Assembly (NCBI RefSeq): GCF_017873185.1
Contig: NZ_JAGGJX010000004.1
Coordinates: forward strand, 62,001 to 126,000
DNA: 64,000 bases
Source: Metaclostridioides mangenotii
Lineage (GTDB): Bacteria; Bacillota; Clostridia; Peptostreptococcales; Peptostreptococcaceae
Direction of reading: 5' to 3'
Shown in pieces: positions 38,383-47,431 of the stretch; positions within the stretch are counted from its first letter, which is position 1; every line of letters begins with the position of its first letter. Under the pieces are notes generated by a model, which made no database searches, was not told where the DNA came from, and saw only the letters and a list, made by a program, of their open reading frames with translations. Position numbers and translations under genes: made by a program.

Positions 38383-38976
38383 ATGGATTTAAATATTATT
38401 ATAGAGAACTTTGTAAACAGCTATGGAGTAGTAAGTATATTTATCTTAGTATTTCTTGAGTACGCTAACTTCCCTATTCCAAGTGAAATAATACTACCAA
38501 TGGTAGGGGTTGTAGGTAAAAAATACAATATAGATATATTTTCACTTATTTTATTATCGACTTTAGCAGGACTAATTGGTTCATTATTAAACTATTGGAT
38601 AGGCTATTATTTTGGAGAAAAAGTTGTTAAATATGTAGTAAACAAATTTCCAAAGACTAAGAAATCAATTTCAGCTTCAAACAATTTTATGAGGAGATAC
38701 AGTAAAATATCGGTTCTATTAACAAGATTCGTCCCTTTAGCGAGAACAGCTATATCTCTTGTCGCTGGTGTGGCAAGGATGAATTTAGCAGAATTCGTAA
38801 TATTTTCAACTATAGGTATATTTATATGGAACTGTCTATTAATAACTGGTGGAACTTTTATAAGTGAACTATTTAGCCTACAATATCTCACAATAGAAGT
38901 ATTGTTGGCATTAATATTAGCAATAGTTATTATATGGCTTATAAAAAAACTGTGTGATAACTACCGCAATAAATAG
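38383..38976 (+). CDS. DedA family membrane protein
   Basis: 197 residues with several membrane segments and the DedA/SNARE-associated motifs FLEYANFPIPSE, GSLLNYWIGYYFGEK, and the conserved RFVPLARTAISLVAG. The family includes flippases of undecaprenyl phosphate and phospholipids; the specific activity here is unknown. GGAGAT precedes ATG. Single gene after pdxS. Confidence 0.92.
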   Translation: MDLNIIIENFVNSYGVVSIFILVFLEYANFPIPSEIILPMVGVVGKKYNIDIFSLILLSTLAGLIGSLLNYWIGYYFGEKVVKYVVNKFPKTKKSISASNNFMRRYSKISVLLTRFVPLARTAISLVAGVARMNLAEFVIFSTIGIFIWNCLLITGGTFISELFSLQYLTIEVLLALILAIVIIWLIKKLCDNYRNK

Positions 38977-39102
38977 AACTTAAAAATTCACAATGAAAGT
39001 ACTTTAAATTTAAAGTTTATTATAATATAACTTATAATGCTAGAATAATCTGTGTTTTTGTATTATAATTTTATTAGTTATTAAATAGGAGGTATTGTGT
39101 AT

Positions 39103-39447
39103 ATGGAAATCAAAAGATATGAAGGAACTGGAAGAATGAGTAGAGCTGTTGTACACAACAACACAGTTTACCTATGTGGACAAACTCATGCTGAAGGAGA
39201 TGTGAAAGAACAAACTGAAGAAGTTTTAAAGAAAGTTGAAGATCTATTAAATAAATACGGTTCTGATAAAAATCATATATTATCAGCTAATATATATTTG
39301 AGAGATATGAAAGATTTCGCAGACATGAACTCAGTTTGGGATGCGTGGATAGAAGACGGAAACGAACCTGCAAGAGCTTGTGTTGAAGCTAGAATGGCTA
39401 GAGAAAGCTTATTAGTTGAAATAACTATAGTTGCTGCAGTTAAATAG
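39103..39447 (+). CDS. RidA/YjgF family protein
   Basis: About 114 residues. RidA proteins hydrolyse reactive enamines and imines formed by PLP enzymes. Motifs: [21 protein letters not shown] and the C-terminal [19 protein letters not shown], including the conserved Arg. ATG 39103 lies 10 bp after AGGAGG; an in-frame GTG at 39097 lies 4 bp after it, so the start is not certain. Confidence 0.92.
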   Translation: MEIKRYEGTGRMSRAVVHNNTVYLCGQTHAEGDVKEQTEEVLKKVEDLLNKYGSDKNHILSANIYLRDMKDFADMNSVWDAWIEDGNEPARACVEARMARESLLVEITIVAAVK

Positions 39448-39504
39448 TTACCTAGATAAGCCTTGAAGTAGAACTTAATGAAAATATAAATATAAAGTAT
39501 TTTT

Positions 39505-39538
39505 ATAGTGAGCATCTAATGATGTTCACTATTTTTTT
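39505..39538 (+). terminator. intrinsic terminator after ridA
   Basis: Stem ATAGTGAGCATC (39505-39516) with GATGTTCACTAT (39521-39532), loop TAAT, followed by a run of seven T. Confidence 0.75.
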
Positions 39539-39634
39539 ATTATAAACTTAAAATTTATAATATTAATGAAGAAGGATTTATTTGGCGTATCTCATAACTA
39601 ATTTAAAAAAATTATTAAGCCATATTTTATTGAA

Positions 39635-39726
39635 TAAAAAAGCCATCTATAAAATAGATGGCTTTTAGGGCTAGCGTATACTTGCAATTAATGCAAGCTC
39701 CCACTGATATTCAGTATATCTCACTT
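39635..39726 (-). ncRNA. candidate structured small RNA with its own terminator
   Basis: Minus strand, between ridA and the anti-sigma gene. Reading 5' to 3': a hairpin ACTGA-ATA-TCAGT, then GGGAGC pairing with GCTAGCCC around a hairpin CTTGCA-TTAAT-TGCAAG, then a strong terminator AAAAGCCATCTAT / ATAGATGGCTTTTTT (39667-39636). The T-run direction shows minus-strand transcription. No coding gene follows in that direction, so it is a 3' UTR product of the anti-sigma gene or an independent sRNA. It matches no riboswitch I know. Confidence 0.45.
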
Positions 39727-39823
39727 TAGGTTAAATGTAAATATAATTATTATTATATTTAATTTTACTTATACAACAAATTAAGCATGTTTTAAATATA
39801 TAAGACTTTATTATTATAAATTC

Positions 39824-40675
39824 CTATAACCCGCTTAAAATAGCATCCGGAATAACAAACTCGACAGCTCCCATATATCCTGGTGCAACTTCATATTCAT
39901 CAAATGATATCACTAACTGATTCTTATCATTTATATAAAAATCTTGATTCTTATCAATCTTGTCAAAACTATCCATCTCATTATCGCTTAGATCAATAAA
40001 ATATACTTTGTTGCTATCTTTTTTCATTTGAGATTTCATCTGCTCTTTTATATTTTTACTTATAACCTCAATATACTTATCATTTTTGAATAGCATAGGA
40101 AGTGTTAATACAATCTTTTTATTTTTGTCTATATTATAATGTTTTTTTGTTGTATATGAAGAAGCCTGAATTTCCAATCTTTCTCTTTCTATAGATAATC
40201 TATCTTTCGTTTCGCTCTTTATAATATAATCTGTATTTACATATTTATAAGCTCCTTGATCTAAGTTTATCTCTTTTGATAGATCATCATATAATGCCTT
40301 CCCTTCACTAATAAAACTTTTATTTATTCTTTTTTCTAAATCTTTATCATCTAATCCCTCTATTGCTGGCACCTTTATATTTGCTTCACTATTGCCTTCT
40401 TTTATTTTATATTCTTTAACTATAACGAGCTTTACTAGTTGTGATAATACAGGTACTTTCGATATAGTTTCTGCAAATATTGGGCTTACATTTATTAATA
40501 CAACTATAGTTAAGACAGATGCTAATGCTACGCTAAATCTTCTTTTAAATTTTGGGGACTTTTTTCCTTTTACCCTACTACTTTTTATTTGATCTTCAAT
40601 GATCGAATATAAGTTTTCTGGTATTGGAGTGCTCATATACTCGTTTTTTAGTTCATTTAACCTCTTATCACTCAT
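39824..40675 (-). CDS. RsiV-like anti-sigma factor
   Basis: About 283 residues from ATG 40675, one base after the sigma gene's stop, with AAAGGAG ahead. N-terminal cytoplasmic part (KRLNELKNEYMSTPIPENL), a membrane helix at about 50-68 (FSVALASVLTIVVLINV), then an extracytoplasmic domain like DUF3298/DUF4163 of RsiV (LDDKDLEKRINKSF, LTLPMLFKND). RsiV in Bacillus and C. difficile binds lysozyme and is cleaved to free SigV; the same role is inferred. Confidence 0.82.
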   Translation of the reverse strand: MSDKRLNELKNEYMSTPIPENLYSIIEDQIKSSRVKGKKSPKFKRRFSVALASVLTIVVLINVSPIFAETISKVPVLSQLVKLVIVKEYKIKEGNSEANIKVPAIEGLDDKDLEKRINKSFISEGKALYDDLSKEINLDQGAYKYVNTDYIIKSETKDRLSIERERLEIQASSYTTKKHYNIDKNKKIVLTLPMLFKNDKYIEVISKNIKEQMKSQMKKDSNKVYFIDLSDNEMDSFDKIDKNQDFYINDKNQLVISFDEYEVAPGYMGAVEFVIPDAILSGL

Positions 40676-40676
40676 A

Positions 40677-41171
40677 CTAACTTCTCCTTTCACTTTCTAT
40701 ATTTACTCTTAATTTTTTCAAACCATGATATAGTCGCGTCTTAACTGTATTAACATTTTCATCCAATATCTTTGCAATCTCTTCTATCTTTAAATCTTCA
40801 AAGAATCTGAGTACTATTATAATTCGATATTTTTCTGGGAGGTCATCCAGATTCTTTTTTAGATCTAAATTAGTATAATCTTCGTAGCATTCAATTTTTT
40901 CCAATTGCTCTACTTCCAAAAAATTACTGTATTTCTTATTTTTTCTCAAGTAATCAATGCTACAGTTTACAACTATTCTATAAAACCACGTTTTTATAAA
41001 TTTAATTTCCTTTAATTTTTCTACAGAGTTTAATGCTTTATATATAGAATCTTGTATAATATCGAGGGCATCTTGCTCATTTCTCACATAGCTGTATGCT
41101 ACTCTATAAAAATTTTCACGATTTTCTATTATAAACTCTTCTACTTTCTTTCTTTTTAGAGTTTTAAACAC
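40677..41171 (-). CDS. ECF-type RNA polymerase sigma factor (SigV-like)
   Basis: 164 residues. Sigma region 2 contains YSYVRNEQDALDIIQDSIYKAL and FKTWFYRIVVNCSIDYLRK-like residues (KTWFYRIVVNCSIDYLRK); region 4 has LPEKYRIIIVLRFFEDLKIEEIA and NTVKTRLYHGLKKL. It is transcribed with the anti-sigma gene. Upstream on the minus strand AAAAC and CGTC elements (18 bp apart) resemble, with imperfect spacing, ECF autoregulated promoters. Confidence 0.92.
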   Translation of the reverse strand: MFKTLKRKKVEEFIIENRENFYRVAYSYVRNEQDALDIIQDSIYKALNSVEKLKEIKFIKTWFYRIVVNCSIDYLRKNKKYSNFLEVEQLEKIECYEDYTNLDLKKNLDDLPEKYRIIIVLRFFEDLKIEEIAKILDENVNTVKTRLYHGLKKLRVNIESERRS

Positions 41172-41471
41172 TTTTTTAACCTCTCTTCCATAAATCTTAG
41201 TACATTTTATAACACTTATTTATTAGACGCCAAATTTGCATGTAAAAGTTTTAAAAAAACATATATTTTCTATTGGCAAGCTTTTTTAAAACTTTTTTTA
41301 TAAATTTATATCGCTATATAGCTATTGTTCAGCGTGTTTTTTTATTATTTACATATCTTTACAGTAAAAAAAGGCTATCTTATATGTTAGTATAAATGCA
41401 CAGGGTACCCCTACACTAAAGGTTACAATTTAGTAACAAATTTAGAATCTTCAAATTAAGAGGTGTTTTAT
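41172..41471 (+). promoter_or_regulatory. divergent region with CAP-gene promoter
   Basis: 300 bp, very AT-rich. A plus-strand promoter TTTACA, 17 bp, TATATG is near 41350-41380, before the secreted CAP gene. The minus-strand side holds the possible ECF promoter of the sigma gene. No gene seen. Confidence 0.4.
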
Positions 41472-42341
41472 ATGAAAAAGAATATACCAATGAAATTAAA
41501 AACTTTATTAGCTTTAGGAGTAGTAACTGTAGCAACAGCTTCTAGCGCTGTTCCTGCAAGTGCTTTATCTCTTCAAAACTGTACAAATTTAAACAGCAAA
41601 ACTGTAAGTTGTAGCAATGCTAAGTATAAATTTGCAGCAAAACCAAATTGCTCTTCTAAACCAGAGCTTAATGCAAGCAACGATAATTCAGGCTCTACTA
41701 ACAAACCAGACAATAATAATTGCAACAATAACTCTGGTTCTAGCAATGAGACTAATAACAATGACAATAACGGTTCTACTAATGAAACTGATAACAATAA
41801 TAACGGATCTGGCTCTACTAATGAGACTGAAAACAACAATGATAATAACGGTTCTGGCTCTACTGGTGAAACAGGTGAAAGCAACAATAATGGATCAGGT
41901 TCTACTAATGAAACTGAAGAAAACAACAGTAACAATAATGAATCTCAAGCTGGAAACTTCTCAGCTCAACAAAAAGAAGTTGTTGAATTAGTAAATGTTG
42001 AAAGAAGTAAAGCAGGTTTAAGTCCTCTTACTCTTGATGCAGAAATATCAAGTGTAGCTACAAAAAAATCTCAAGATATGATAGACAACAACTACTTTGA
42101 TCATACTTCTCCAACTTACGGTTCTCCGTTCGATATGTTGAAAAAGTTTGGAATAAGCTATAAAACTGCTGGTGAAAACATAGCAATGGGTCAAAAAAGC
42201 CCTAAAGAAGTTGTAAATGCTTGGATGAATTCTGAAGGACATAGAAAAAACATATTAAATGCTAATTTTTCTAAAATAGGAATTGGTGTTGCACAAAAAG
42301 GAAATGGTGCAATTTACTGGACACAAATGTTTGTCGGATAA
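41472..42341 (+). CDS. secreted CAP-domain (SCP/PR-1) protein
   Basis: About 289 residues from ATG 41472, 6 bp after AGAGGTG. Signal peptide 1-31 with likely cleavage after ASA. Residues about 65-158 are a low-complexity Asn/Ser/Gly/Thr/Glu region of degenerate STNETxNNN repeats, probably a flexible wall-spanning linker. The C-terminal 120 residues are a CAP domain (VELVNVERSKAGL, HTSPTYGSPFDML, AGENIAMG, HRKNILNANFSKIGIG). Similar clostridial and bacillar proteins (YkwD) occur on spores and surfaces. Function unknown. Confidence 0.9.
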   Translation: MKKNIPMKLKTLLALGVVTVATASSAVPASALSLQNCTNLNSKTVSCSNAKYKFAAKPNCSSKPELNASNDNSGSTNKPDNNNCNNNSGSSNETNNNDNNGSTNETDNNNNGSGSTNETENNNDNNGSGSTGETGESNNNGSGSTNETEENNSNNNESQAGNFSAQQKEVVELVNVERSKAGLSPLTLDAEISSVATKKSQDMIDNNYFDHTSPTYGSPFDMLKKFGISYKTAGENIAMGQKSPKEVVNAWMNSEGHRKNILNANFSKIGIGVAQKGNGAIYWTQMFVG

Positions 42342-42370
42342 TATAAATAAGTTCTGGTACATATTTAAAT

Positions 42371-42425
42371 GGGGTCGTCTCAAAGTTAATTTTCAAATTA
42401 ACTTTGAGGTTACCCTATTTTTATA
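42371..42425 (+). terminator. intrinsic terminator after CAP gene
   Basis: Perfect 14-bp stem CTCAAAGTTAATTT (42379-42392) / complement (42395-42408), extended by GGG/CCC outside, followed by ATTTTTAT. Confidence 0.8.
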
Positions 42426-42526
42426 TCTTTTCATATATTTTCTATTATTCTACTATACTATAAAATGGCTTTCTATTTTAGTATGTTAAAATATTTTAAA
42501 AAGAAATAAATAATAATGGAGGATAT

Positions 42527-43498
42527 ATGAAGAAATATAAAAAAGTGATACTTATTATACTTTTTGTGATCGCAATATTGATAATCATAGCTGGATTTGT
42601 TGTTGGCAACATGTTTTATAACTTAGCGCTAAATCCAACTACTGATAAATCATCAGTACTAAATGCCCCACACAATGTAGGAGATAATGCTGCTGATGTC
42701 GACTCATCTGGTGATATAGAAAAGACAAAAAGCGAAGAATGGTTTAAAAATATTGGATTTGAAGATTTGTATATTCAAACATTTGATGACCTTAAACTTC
42801 ACGCCTATAGTATACAAAATACAGACCAATCAAATAAATACGCTATTATTTGCCATGGATATGGTGGCCAGGGATCACTTATGACAAAGTCTGCATCTCG
42901 TTTCTACAGCATGGGCTTTAATGTTTTACTCCCAGATGCTAGAGGACAGGGTAAAAGCGAAGGTAATTATATAGGTATGGGTTGGCATGACCGTCTTGAT
43001 GTAGTCTCTTGGATTGATGATATATTAGAGAAAGATTCAGAAGCTGAAATAATTTTATACGGTGTCTCAATGGGAGGGGCTACTGTTATGATGGCCTCTG
43101 GTGAAAATTTACCCGAAAACGTAAAAGCTATTGTAGAGGATTGTGGCTACACATCTGTCTGGGATGAATTCTCATACCAGCTTAAAGAAATATTTAATTT
43201 ACCAGCTTTCCCATTTATGAACTTTTCATCGGCAGTTACAAAACTACGTGCAGGTTACACTTTAGGTGAAGCAAGTGCTTTAGACCAAGTTGTAAAATCT
43301 AATACTCCTATGATGTTCATACACGGAGGTAGTGATACTTTTGTTCCTTCTTTAATGTTTAATGAAGTTTACGACGCTGCTAAAGTGCCTAAAGAGAAAC
43401 TCTATGTTAAAGATGCAGGTCATGGTGAATCTTCCAATATAGCTGGTGAAATGTACTGGAAGAAAGTCGAAGATTTTCTATATAAATACTTAGATTAA
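42527..43498 (+). CDS. membrane-anchored alpha/beta hydrolase
   Basis: 323 residues. N-terminal membrane helix at about 7-29 with outside topology expected. Hydrolase features: CHGYGGQG oxyanion region, nucleophile elbow GVSMGGA, IHGGSDTFVP with acidic residue, and GHGES with the catalytic His. Related proteins are annotated as YqkD-like peptidases or esterases; substrate unknown. GGAGGA precedes ATG. Confidence 0.9.
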   Translation: MKKYKKVILIILFVIAILIIIAGFVVGNMFYNLALNPTTDKSSVLNAPHNVGDNAADVDSSGDIEKTKSEEWFKNIGFEDLYIQTFDDLKLHAYSIQNTDQSNKYAIICHGYGGQGSLMTKSASRFYSMGFNVLLPDARGQGKSEGNYIGMGWHDRLDVVSWIDDILEKDSEAEIILYGVSMGGATVMMASGENLPENVKAIVEDCGYTSVWDEFSYQLKEIFNLPAFPFMNFSSAVTKLRAGYTLGEASALDQVVKSNTPMMFIHGGSDTFVPSLMFNEVYDAAKVPKEKLYVKDAGHGESSNIAGEMYWKKVEDFLYKYLD

Positions 43499-43534
43499 AT
43501 AATGTATAAAAGATAAATTTGAATTAATAGGAAA

Positions 43535-43572
43535 AAAAATGAGAATCTGATAGCTATCAGATTCTCATTTTT
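43535..43572. terminator. bidirectional terminator
   Basis: A continuous palindrome whose arms (AAAATGAGAATCTGATAG and complement) meet at 43553/43554 and are flanked by A-run and T-run. It separates the convergent hydrolase and rhodanese genes. Confidence 0.8.
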
Positions 43573-43586
43573 GTTTTTTCTATTAA

Positions 43587-44951
43587 TTATTTCTGAACTC
43601 CTGTTTCAACTGGATTGGCGGGATCAGTGCTCCAGCCTATCCATCCATCACTGTATAGAGAAGAGTTTTTCACACCAATAACATCTGCATAAGTCATTAC
43701 TTCGGCTGCTCTCCATCCACTTCCACACATAAATATAAGGTTTTTGTTAGTATCAATTTTTGATTTATCCCAAAGTGCCTTTATCTCATCTGCATTTCTC
43801 ATAGTATTATCTATATTACGGTAATCTTCTAGAGTTGTGGAACTTGTCCCTGAATATCCATAAACAGCCCCAGGTATGCGACCTTTTTTATCATGATAAC
43901 TGTAACCAGAAATTTTACCTTCGAACTCATCTTTTGTTCTGTCATCAACTAAAGTATATTCTGGATTTTTCAAATGCTCTTTAAGCTCTGGTATTGTATC
44001 TATTAGATCTGGATTCGCAGGTATTGTAGTTCCAAAGTCAGTTCCTGGTGTCTTTTTATTAGATTTAGTTTCTAAATCATACCCTGCTGAAACCCATGCG
44101 TCATTACCTCCGTTTAGAACCCTAACATCATTTACTCCAATATATCTAAGAACAACTGCTACTCTGTATGAAGCCATCGTATCTGGACCTGTAACTATAA
44201 CAGAATCATCCTTTGTAAATCCATAATCTAAAGCAAACTTTTCTAAATCCTTATCATTAGCCAACATCCATGCTGGTGGTGGCTCTATTGTGTCAGTATT
44301 TATATGAACACTTGTAGGAACATGCCCCTTCAAGTACGCTTCTTTTTCTTCACCCCAACTAGCTTCTACTATTTTTACATTTTTAGCATTTTTAAAAGTC
44401 TCAGTTGTTTTTCCGTCTAATACATCTTTTACAACTTTTGCAGGTACTATTAATTCATAATTTTCATATGATTTCATTGGCAATTTATCATCATTTGCCC
44501 ATTCTTTTACATCGTATGTATATATGTTCTCATAGCCTTTTTTGGAAAGATAATCCGCTACCTTATTTGCATCTTTACCATTAGAATCATACAATACTAT
44601 ATTTTTATTTGATTCAATACCTTTCGTTTTTAAAGCCTTCTCTAAAACTTTCTCTTTATCTTTGTTATCAACTGAAAGCCAGTTTGCAGAAAAATCGACT
44701 GCTCCCTCAATATGGCCTCCTCTTTCTTCCCCATCCAATGCCCATCCATTGTAAGAATCATTTAGTCTAGTATCTACTATAACCCAAGATTTATCATTTA
44801 AATTAGATTTTAGATCTTGCGTAGATATAATTTTGTAAGCATCTGCCCCCTCATCTTTTTTTGTTTCGCCTTTGCTACAAGCAACTAACGAGAATACTCC
44901 TATTACAAGTATCACACTTAGTAGCAAATTCTTTGCTGATTTTATTCTCAT
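43587..44951 (-). CDS. lipoprotein with three rhodanese domains
   Basis: About 454 residues from ATG 44951 after AGGAGGA. Lipobox LVAC with Cys25, so an extracytoplasmic membrane lipoprotein. Three rhodanese-like domains: the first has VLYDSNGKDANK and the second VTGPDTMASYRV where the active-site Cys loop should be, both lacking Cys; only the third, FMCGSGWRAAEV, has the catalytic Cys. A thiosulfate:cyanide or polysulfide sulfurtransferase outside the cell is inferred. Confidence 0.88.
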   Translation of the reverse strand: MRIKSAKNLLLSVILVIGVFSLVACSKGETKKDEGADAYKIISTQDLKSNLNDKSWVIVDTRLNDSYNGWALDGEERGGHIEGAVDFSANWLSVDNKDKEKVLEKALKTKGIESNKNIVLYDSNGKDANKVADYLSKKGYENIYTYDVKEWANDDKLPMKSYENYELIVPAKVVKDVLDGKTTETFKNAKNVKIVEASWGEEKEAYLKGHVPTSVHINTDTIEPPPAWMLANDKDLEKFALDYGFTKDDSVIVTGPDTMASYRVAVVLRYIGVNDVRVLNGGNDAWVSAGYDLETKSNKKTPGTDFGTTIPANPDLIDTIPELKEHLKNPEYTLVDDRTKDEFEGKISGYSYHDKKGRIPGAVYGYSGTSSTTLEDYRNIDNTMRNADEIKALWDKSKIDTNKNLIFMCGSGWRAAEVMTYADVIGVKNSSLYSDGWIGWSTDPANPVETGVQK

Positions 44952-45110
44952 TGTAATCCTCCTATTAGAAATTTTAAACAATTTCCTAAGAATATACTAA
45001 GATAAAGTTAACTAAATATAAAGAAAATTAGATAAAAACTATAGATAACCAAACTAATATAGATATTGTCTATCAATCAGCTATATATTTTTATATACTT
45101 TAGACTTTAT

Positions 45111-45722
45111 TTATAAATAACCTATAGCTTCTTCTCTTGACATAAAAAAGTGTATCCCTTCTGTAGAATCATTCCAACGATCTTCATTAAATCCACTTGG
45201 AATAGCCATTTCCCCTACTCGGTACTTGAAATTGCCATCTGCATAAGATATTGCCTCGTCAAATGATTCCTTGTAGTCTATACTTTTAATCGTCAACACT
45301 TTTGCTTTATCGCATCTACAAGCATTATATGTAGCTGAACATCTCTTCGCATCTGCTGGGATCAATAGCTGTACTACCCTGAAATTAAAGCACTTTTTCC
45401 ATCCAATAAATGCACCTTCCTCAGGGCAAGACATTTTAAAATACTTAGTGTTGTCATTAAATACTATGCCTTCAAGTAATGCCCCTTCTAAATTCGATCC
45501 AAATAGATTGGCTCCTTCTATATTTATCCCTGTTAAATTGCAGTTGCGAAAATTTGCTCCACTCAAGTTTGAATTCTTAAAACTCGAATTCCTTAGATCT
45601 ATATTATGAAAATCAAATCCCTGTAGATCCATATTATCAAAAGAAGTCATACTGAGATCAATTGATTTTTCACCTCTTTTATCCAACATCTCTATCAATT
45701 TTTGTTGCTTCATACATTTCAT
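45111..45722 (-). CDS. pentapeptide-repeat protein with DUF5758-like C-terminal domain
   Basis: 203 residues. Pentapeptide repeats at about residues 28-80 (SNLSGANFRNCNLTG, ANLFGSNLEGALLEG) form a right-handed beta-helix. The C-terminal part (FIGWKKCF, LLIPADAKRCSATYNACRCDKAKVL) looks like a DUF5758-type domain often found on phage or mobile-element proteins. Role unknown. GAGGTG precedes ATG. Confidence 0.8.
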   Translation of the reverse strand: MKCMKQQKLIEMLDKRGEKSIDLSMTSFDNMDLQGFDFHNIDLRNSSFKNSNLSGANFRNCNLTGINIEGANLFGSNLEGALLEGIVFNDNTKYFKMSCPEEGAFIGWKKCFNFRVVQLLIPADAKRCSATYNACRCDKAKVLTIKSIDYKESFDEAISYADGNFKYRVGEMAIPSGFNEDRWNDSTEGIHFFMSREEAIGYL

Positions 45723-46001
45723 AATCTACACCTCAAATTTTTAAAGTTTTGTATAGCAAATATAGTTAAATATCTTTTTATTATAAAATTTTCTAACTAT
45801 CCTTTCTATAAAGTATATAATATTACACAAAAAAATAAAGGGGTGCTTCAAAATTGATTAATTCTTGTCTGTCTCCAGTATCTTTATATGTAGCAGTATC
45901 AGTAGCATAAATTTAAATCAATTTATTTCTATTTGTTGTGAAAGGGTGTTTTTTTGTTGTAAATAGTATAAGCCGCACAAGCTAATGTATTTACACAATG
46001 T
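45723..46001. other. intergenic stretch with decayed coding traces
   Basis: AT-rich. A short minus-strand open stretch near 45845-45905 reads ATDTATYKDTGDRQELINFE, which looks like protein but has no start or family match. It adjoins the first copy of the hairpin repeat and the abgB remnant. Confidence 0.3.
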
Positions 46002-46059
46002 AAAAAACGTGCTGTATGTTACTGAATATTAAGTAACATATAACACGCTTTAATTTAAT
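46002..46059. repeat. dispersed hairpin repeat, copy 1
   Basis: On plus: AAAAAACGTGCTGTATGTTA, short centre, then TAACATATAACACGCTTTAA. It reads as a terminator on the minus strand, ending in a T-run, 100 bp after the abgB remnant. Same family as 46417, 53144 and 54407. Confidence 0.7.
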
Positions 46060-46166
46060 CTTTATCCCTTATAATCACTTATTTTGAACCTAATGATATA
46101 TTTAACACTGTTTCATTTGTTACTATATCTAAACTTAATCATTATATTTTTTAAGTTTTAATCTAA

Positions 46167-46360
46167 CTAGTGAGGCATAACATCAGCTGAAATAGCTGAC
46201 TCGTACTTTTTGCCACCTAGAGTATTCAAATGCTCTTTATTCATAGTTTCAAGTAATTCAGGATTTATTAAAACATCGTACGCTGTTAACGCAATTGTTT
46301 TTCCAGCATTCAATAAACCTTTGTGTGCAACTGATGATTTACCATTTGCTACCCACTGCC
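46167..46360 (-). pseudogene. C-terminal remnant of an M20 amidohydrolase (AbgB-like)
   Basis: About 64 codons to a TAG at 46167-46169. The reading begins QWVANGKSSVAHKGLLNAG and continues KTIALTAYDVLINPELL and GGKKYESAISADV, matching the usual end of aminobenzoyl-glutamate utilisation subunit B. No start codon, and the rest of the enzyme is gone: homology stops abruptly at about 46360. It lies between two copies of the hairpin repeat, consistent with a rearrangement. Confidence 0.75.
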
Positions 46361-46416
46361 GTTTTATATATCCATATTTTTCTTATCTTATACCTAACAA
46401 CTATAATAATCATCAC

Positions 46417-46470
46417 AATAGCGTGCTGCATGCTATTTAAAATTAAGTATATTTAACACACTTTAATTTA
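46417..46470. repeat. dispersed hairpin repeat, copy 2
   Basis: The most diverged copy: AATAGCGTGCTGCATGCTAT... and TTTAACACACTTTAATTTAA. Lies about 30 bp after the end of the GNAT gene on the minus strand. Confidence 0.6.
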
Positions 46471-46501
46471 ATTTTTATACATCGTAAGTATTTATGATAT
46501 T

Positions 46502-46783
46502 TTATTTATATTCAATAGCCTGATATTCCTGATTTCTACCAAATTCTTTTCTTACAAATGAGCACAAAGGAACTATTGATTTATTTTGTGAAATAGCTAA
46601 ATCAACTATATGCTTTACCAATCTATTTGCTATAGATTTTCCTCTATATTCCTCCTTTACATACGTATGATCAACTATCAAAACCTTATCTCCAGCTTTA
46701 GTAAATGTTATTTCTCCAACTTCTTTTCCTTCATGATACGCTGCAAATCTATTTTTCGTTTCCTCAAATTTATATTTAATCAT
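46502..46783 (-). CDS. small GNAT-type N-acetyltransferase (YjdJ-like)
   Basis: 93 residues, the minimal GNAT_YJDJ/acetyltransf_CG type. Motifs: AYHEGKEVGEITFT, VDHTYVKEEYRGKSIANRLV for acetyl-CoA binding, and PLCSFVRKEF. Substrate unknown. The ATG has AGAGGTTATTTT upstream. Single gene. Confidence 0.88.
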   Translation of the reverse strand: MIKYKFEETKNRFAAYHEGKEVGEITFTKAGDKVLIVDHTYVKEEYRGKSIANRLVKHIVDLAISQNKSIVPLCSFVRKEFGRNQEYQAIEYK

Positions 46784-46977
46784 AAAATAACCTCTTAATC
46801 TACTGATTTTAAAATCTTATTGTTATGTATTATACCTTGTAATTAAAATTTTAAACTTCTATATTATATTCTAAAATATTTATAAATCAATTTACTTTAC
46901 ATTTTCAAAGTCCATCTACTTGCATTCTTGGATATTATTATCGTCTATGATAAAATATCTAAAAAGGGGGTATTAGC

Positions 46978-47427
46978 ATGGATTATTCATCACTTACAAA
47001 GCAAATAGTTTCAGTAATAGAGAACGAAAAAGATTTTATAGCAAACACATCAAATATAAGTGCAATGCTATATGATGCGATAGAAGATATAAATTGGCTC
47101 GGGTTCTATTTTATAAAGGATGGTGGGCTTGTTTTAGGGCCTTTTCAAGGCAAAGTTGCCTGCACTAGAATTAATATTGGAAAAGGTGTATGTGGAACTT
47201 GTGTTTCTAGCAAAAAAACACAGCTAATAGACGATGTGCACAAATTCCCTGGACATATTGCATGCGATAGTGCTAGCAATTCGGAACTCGTTATACCCAT
47301 TATTATAAAAGGCGAAGTAAAAGCTGTCTTAGATATAGATTCTACAACTTTCTCTCGTTTCTCAGAAAAAGATCAAGTAGGATTAGAGAGTTTAATTGAT
47401 GAAGTTAAACATTTTCTTTGGAATTAA
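46978..47427 (+). CDS. msrC: free methionine-(R)-sulfoxide reductase (GAF domain)
   Basis: 149 residues, a stand-alone GAF domain. NWLGFYFI, GPFQGKVACTRI, GKGVCGTCV and GHIACDSASNSELVIP carry the catalytic and resolving Cys positions of fRMsr. Repairs oxidised free methionine. AAAGGGGG precedes ATG. A hairpin with T-run follows (47432-47470). Confidence 0.93.
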   Translation: MDYSSLTKQIVSVIENEKDFIANTSNISAMLYDAIEDINWLGFYFIKDGGLVLGPFQGKVACTRINIGKGVCGTCVSSKKTQLIDDVHKFPGHIACDSASNSELVIPIIIKGEVKAVLDIDSTTFSRFSEKDQVGLESLIDEVKHFLWN

Positions 47428-47431
47428 ATAT

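Noticed and set aside
41680-41950. Tandem repeat array or CRISPR-like element
   Set aside because: The repetition is degenerate Ser/Thr/Asn/Glu coding sequence inside the CAP protein, not spaced repeats.
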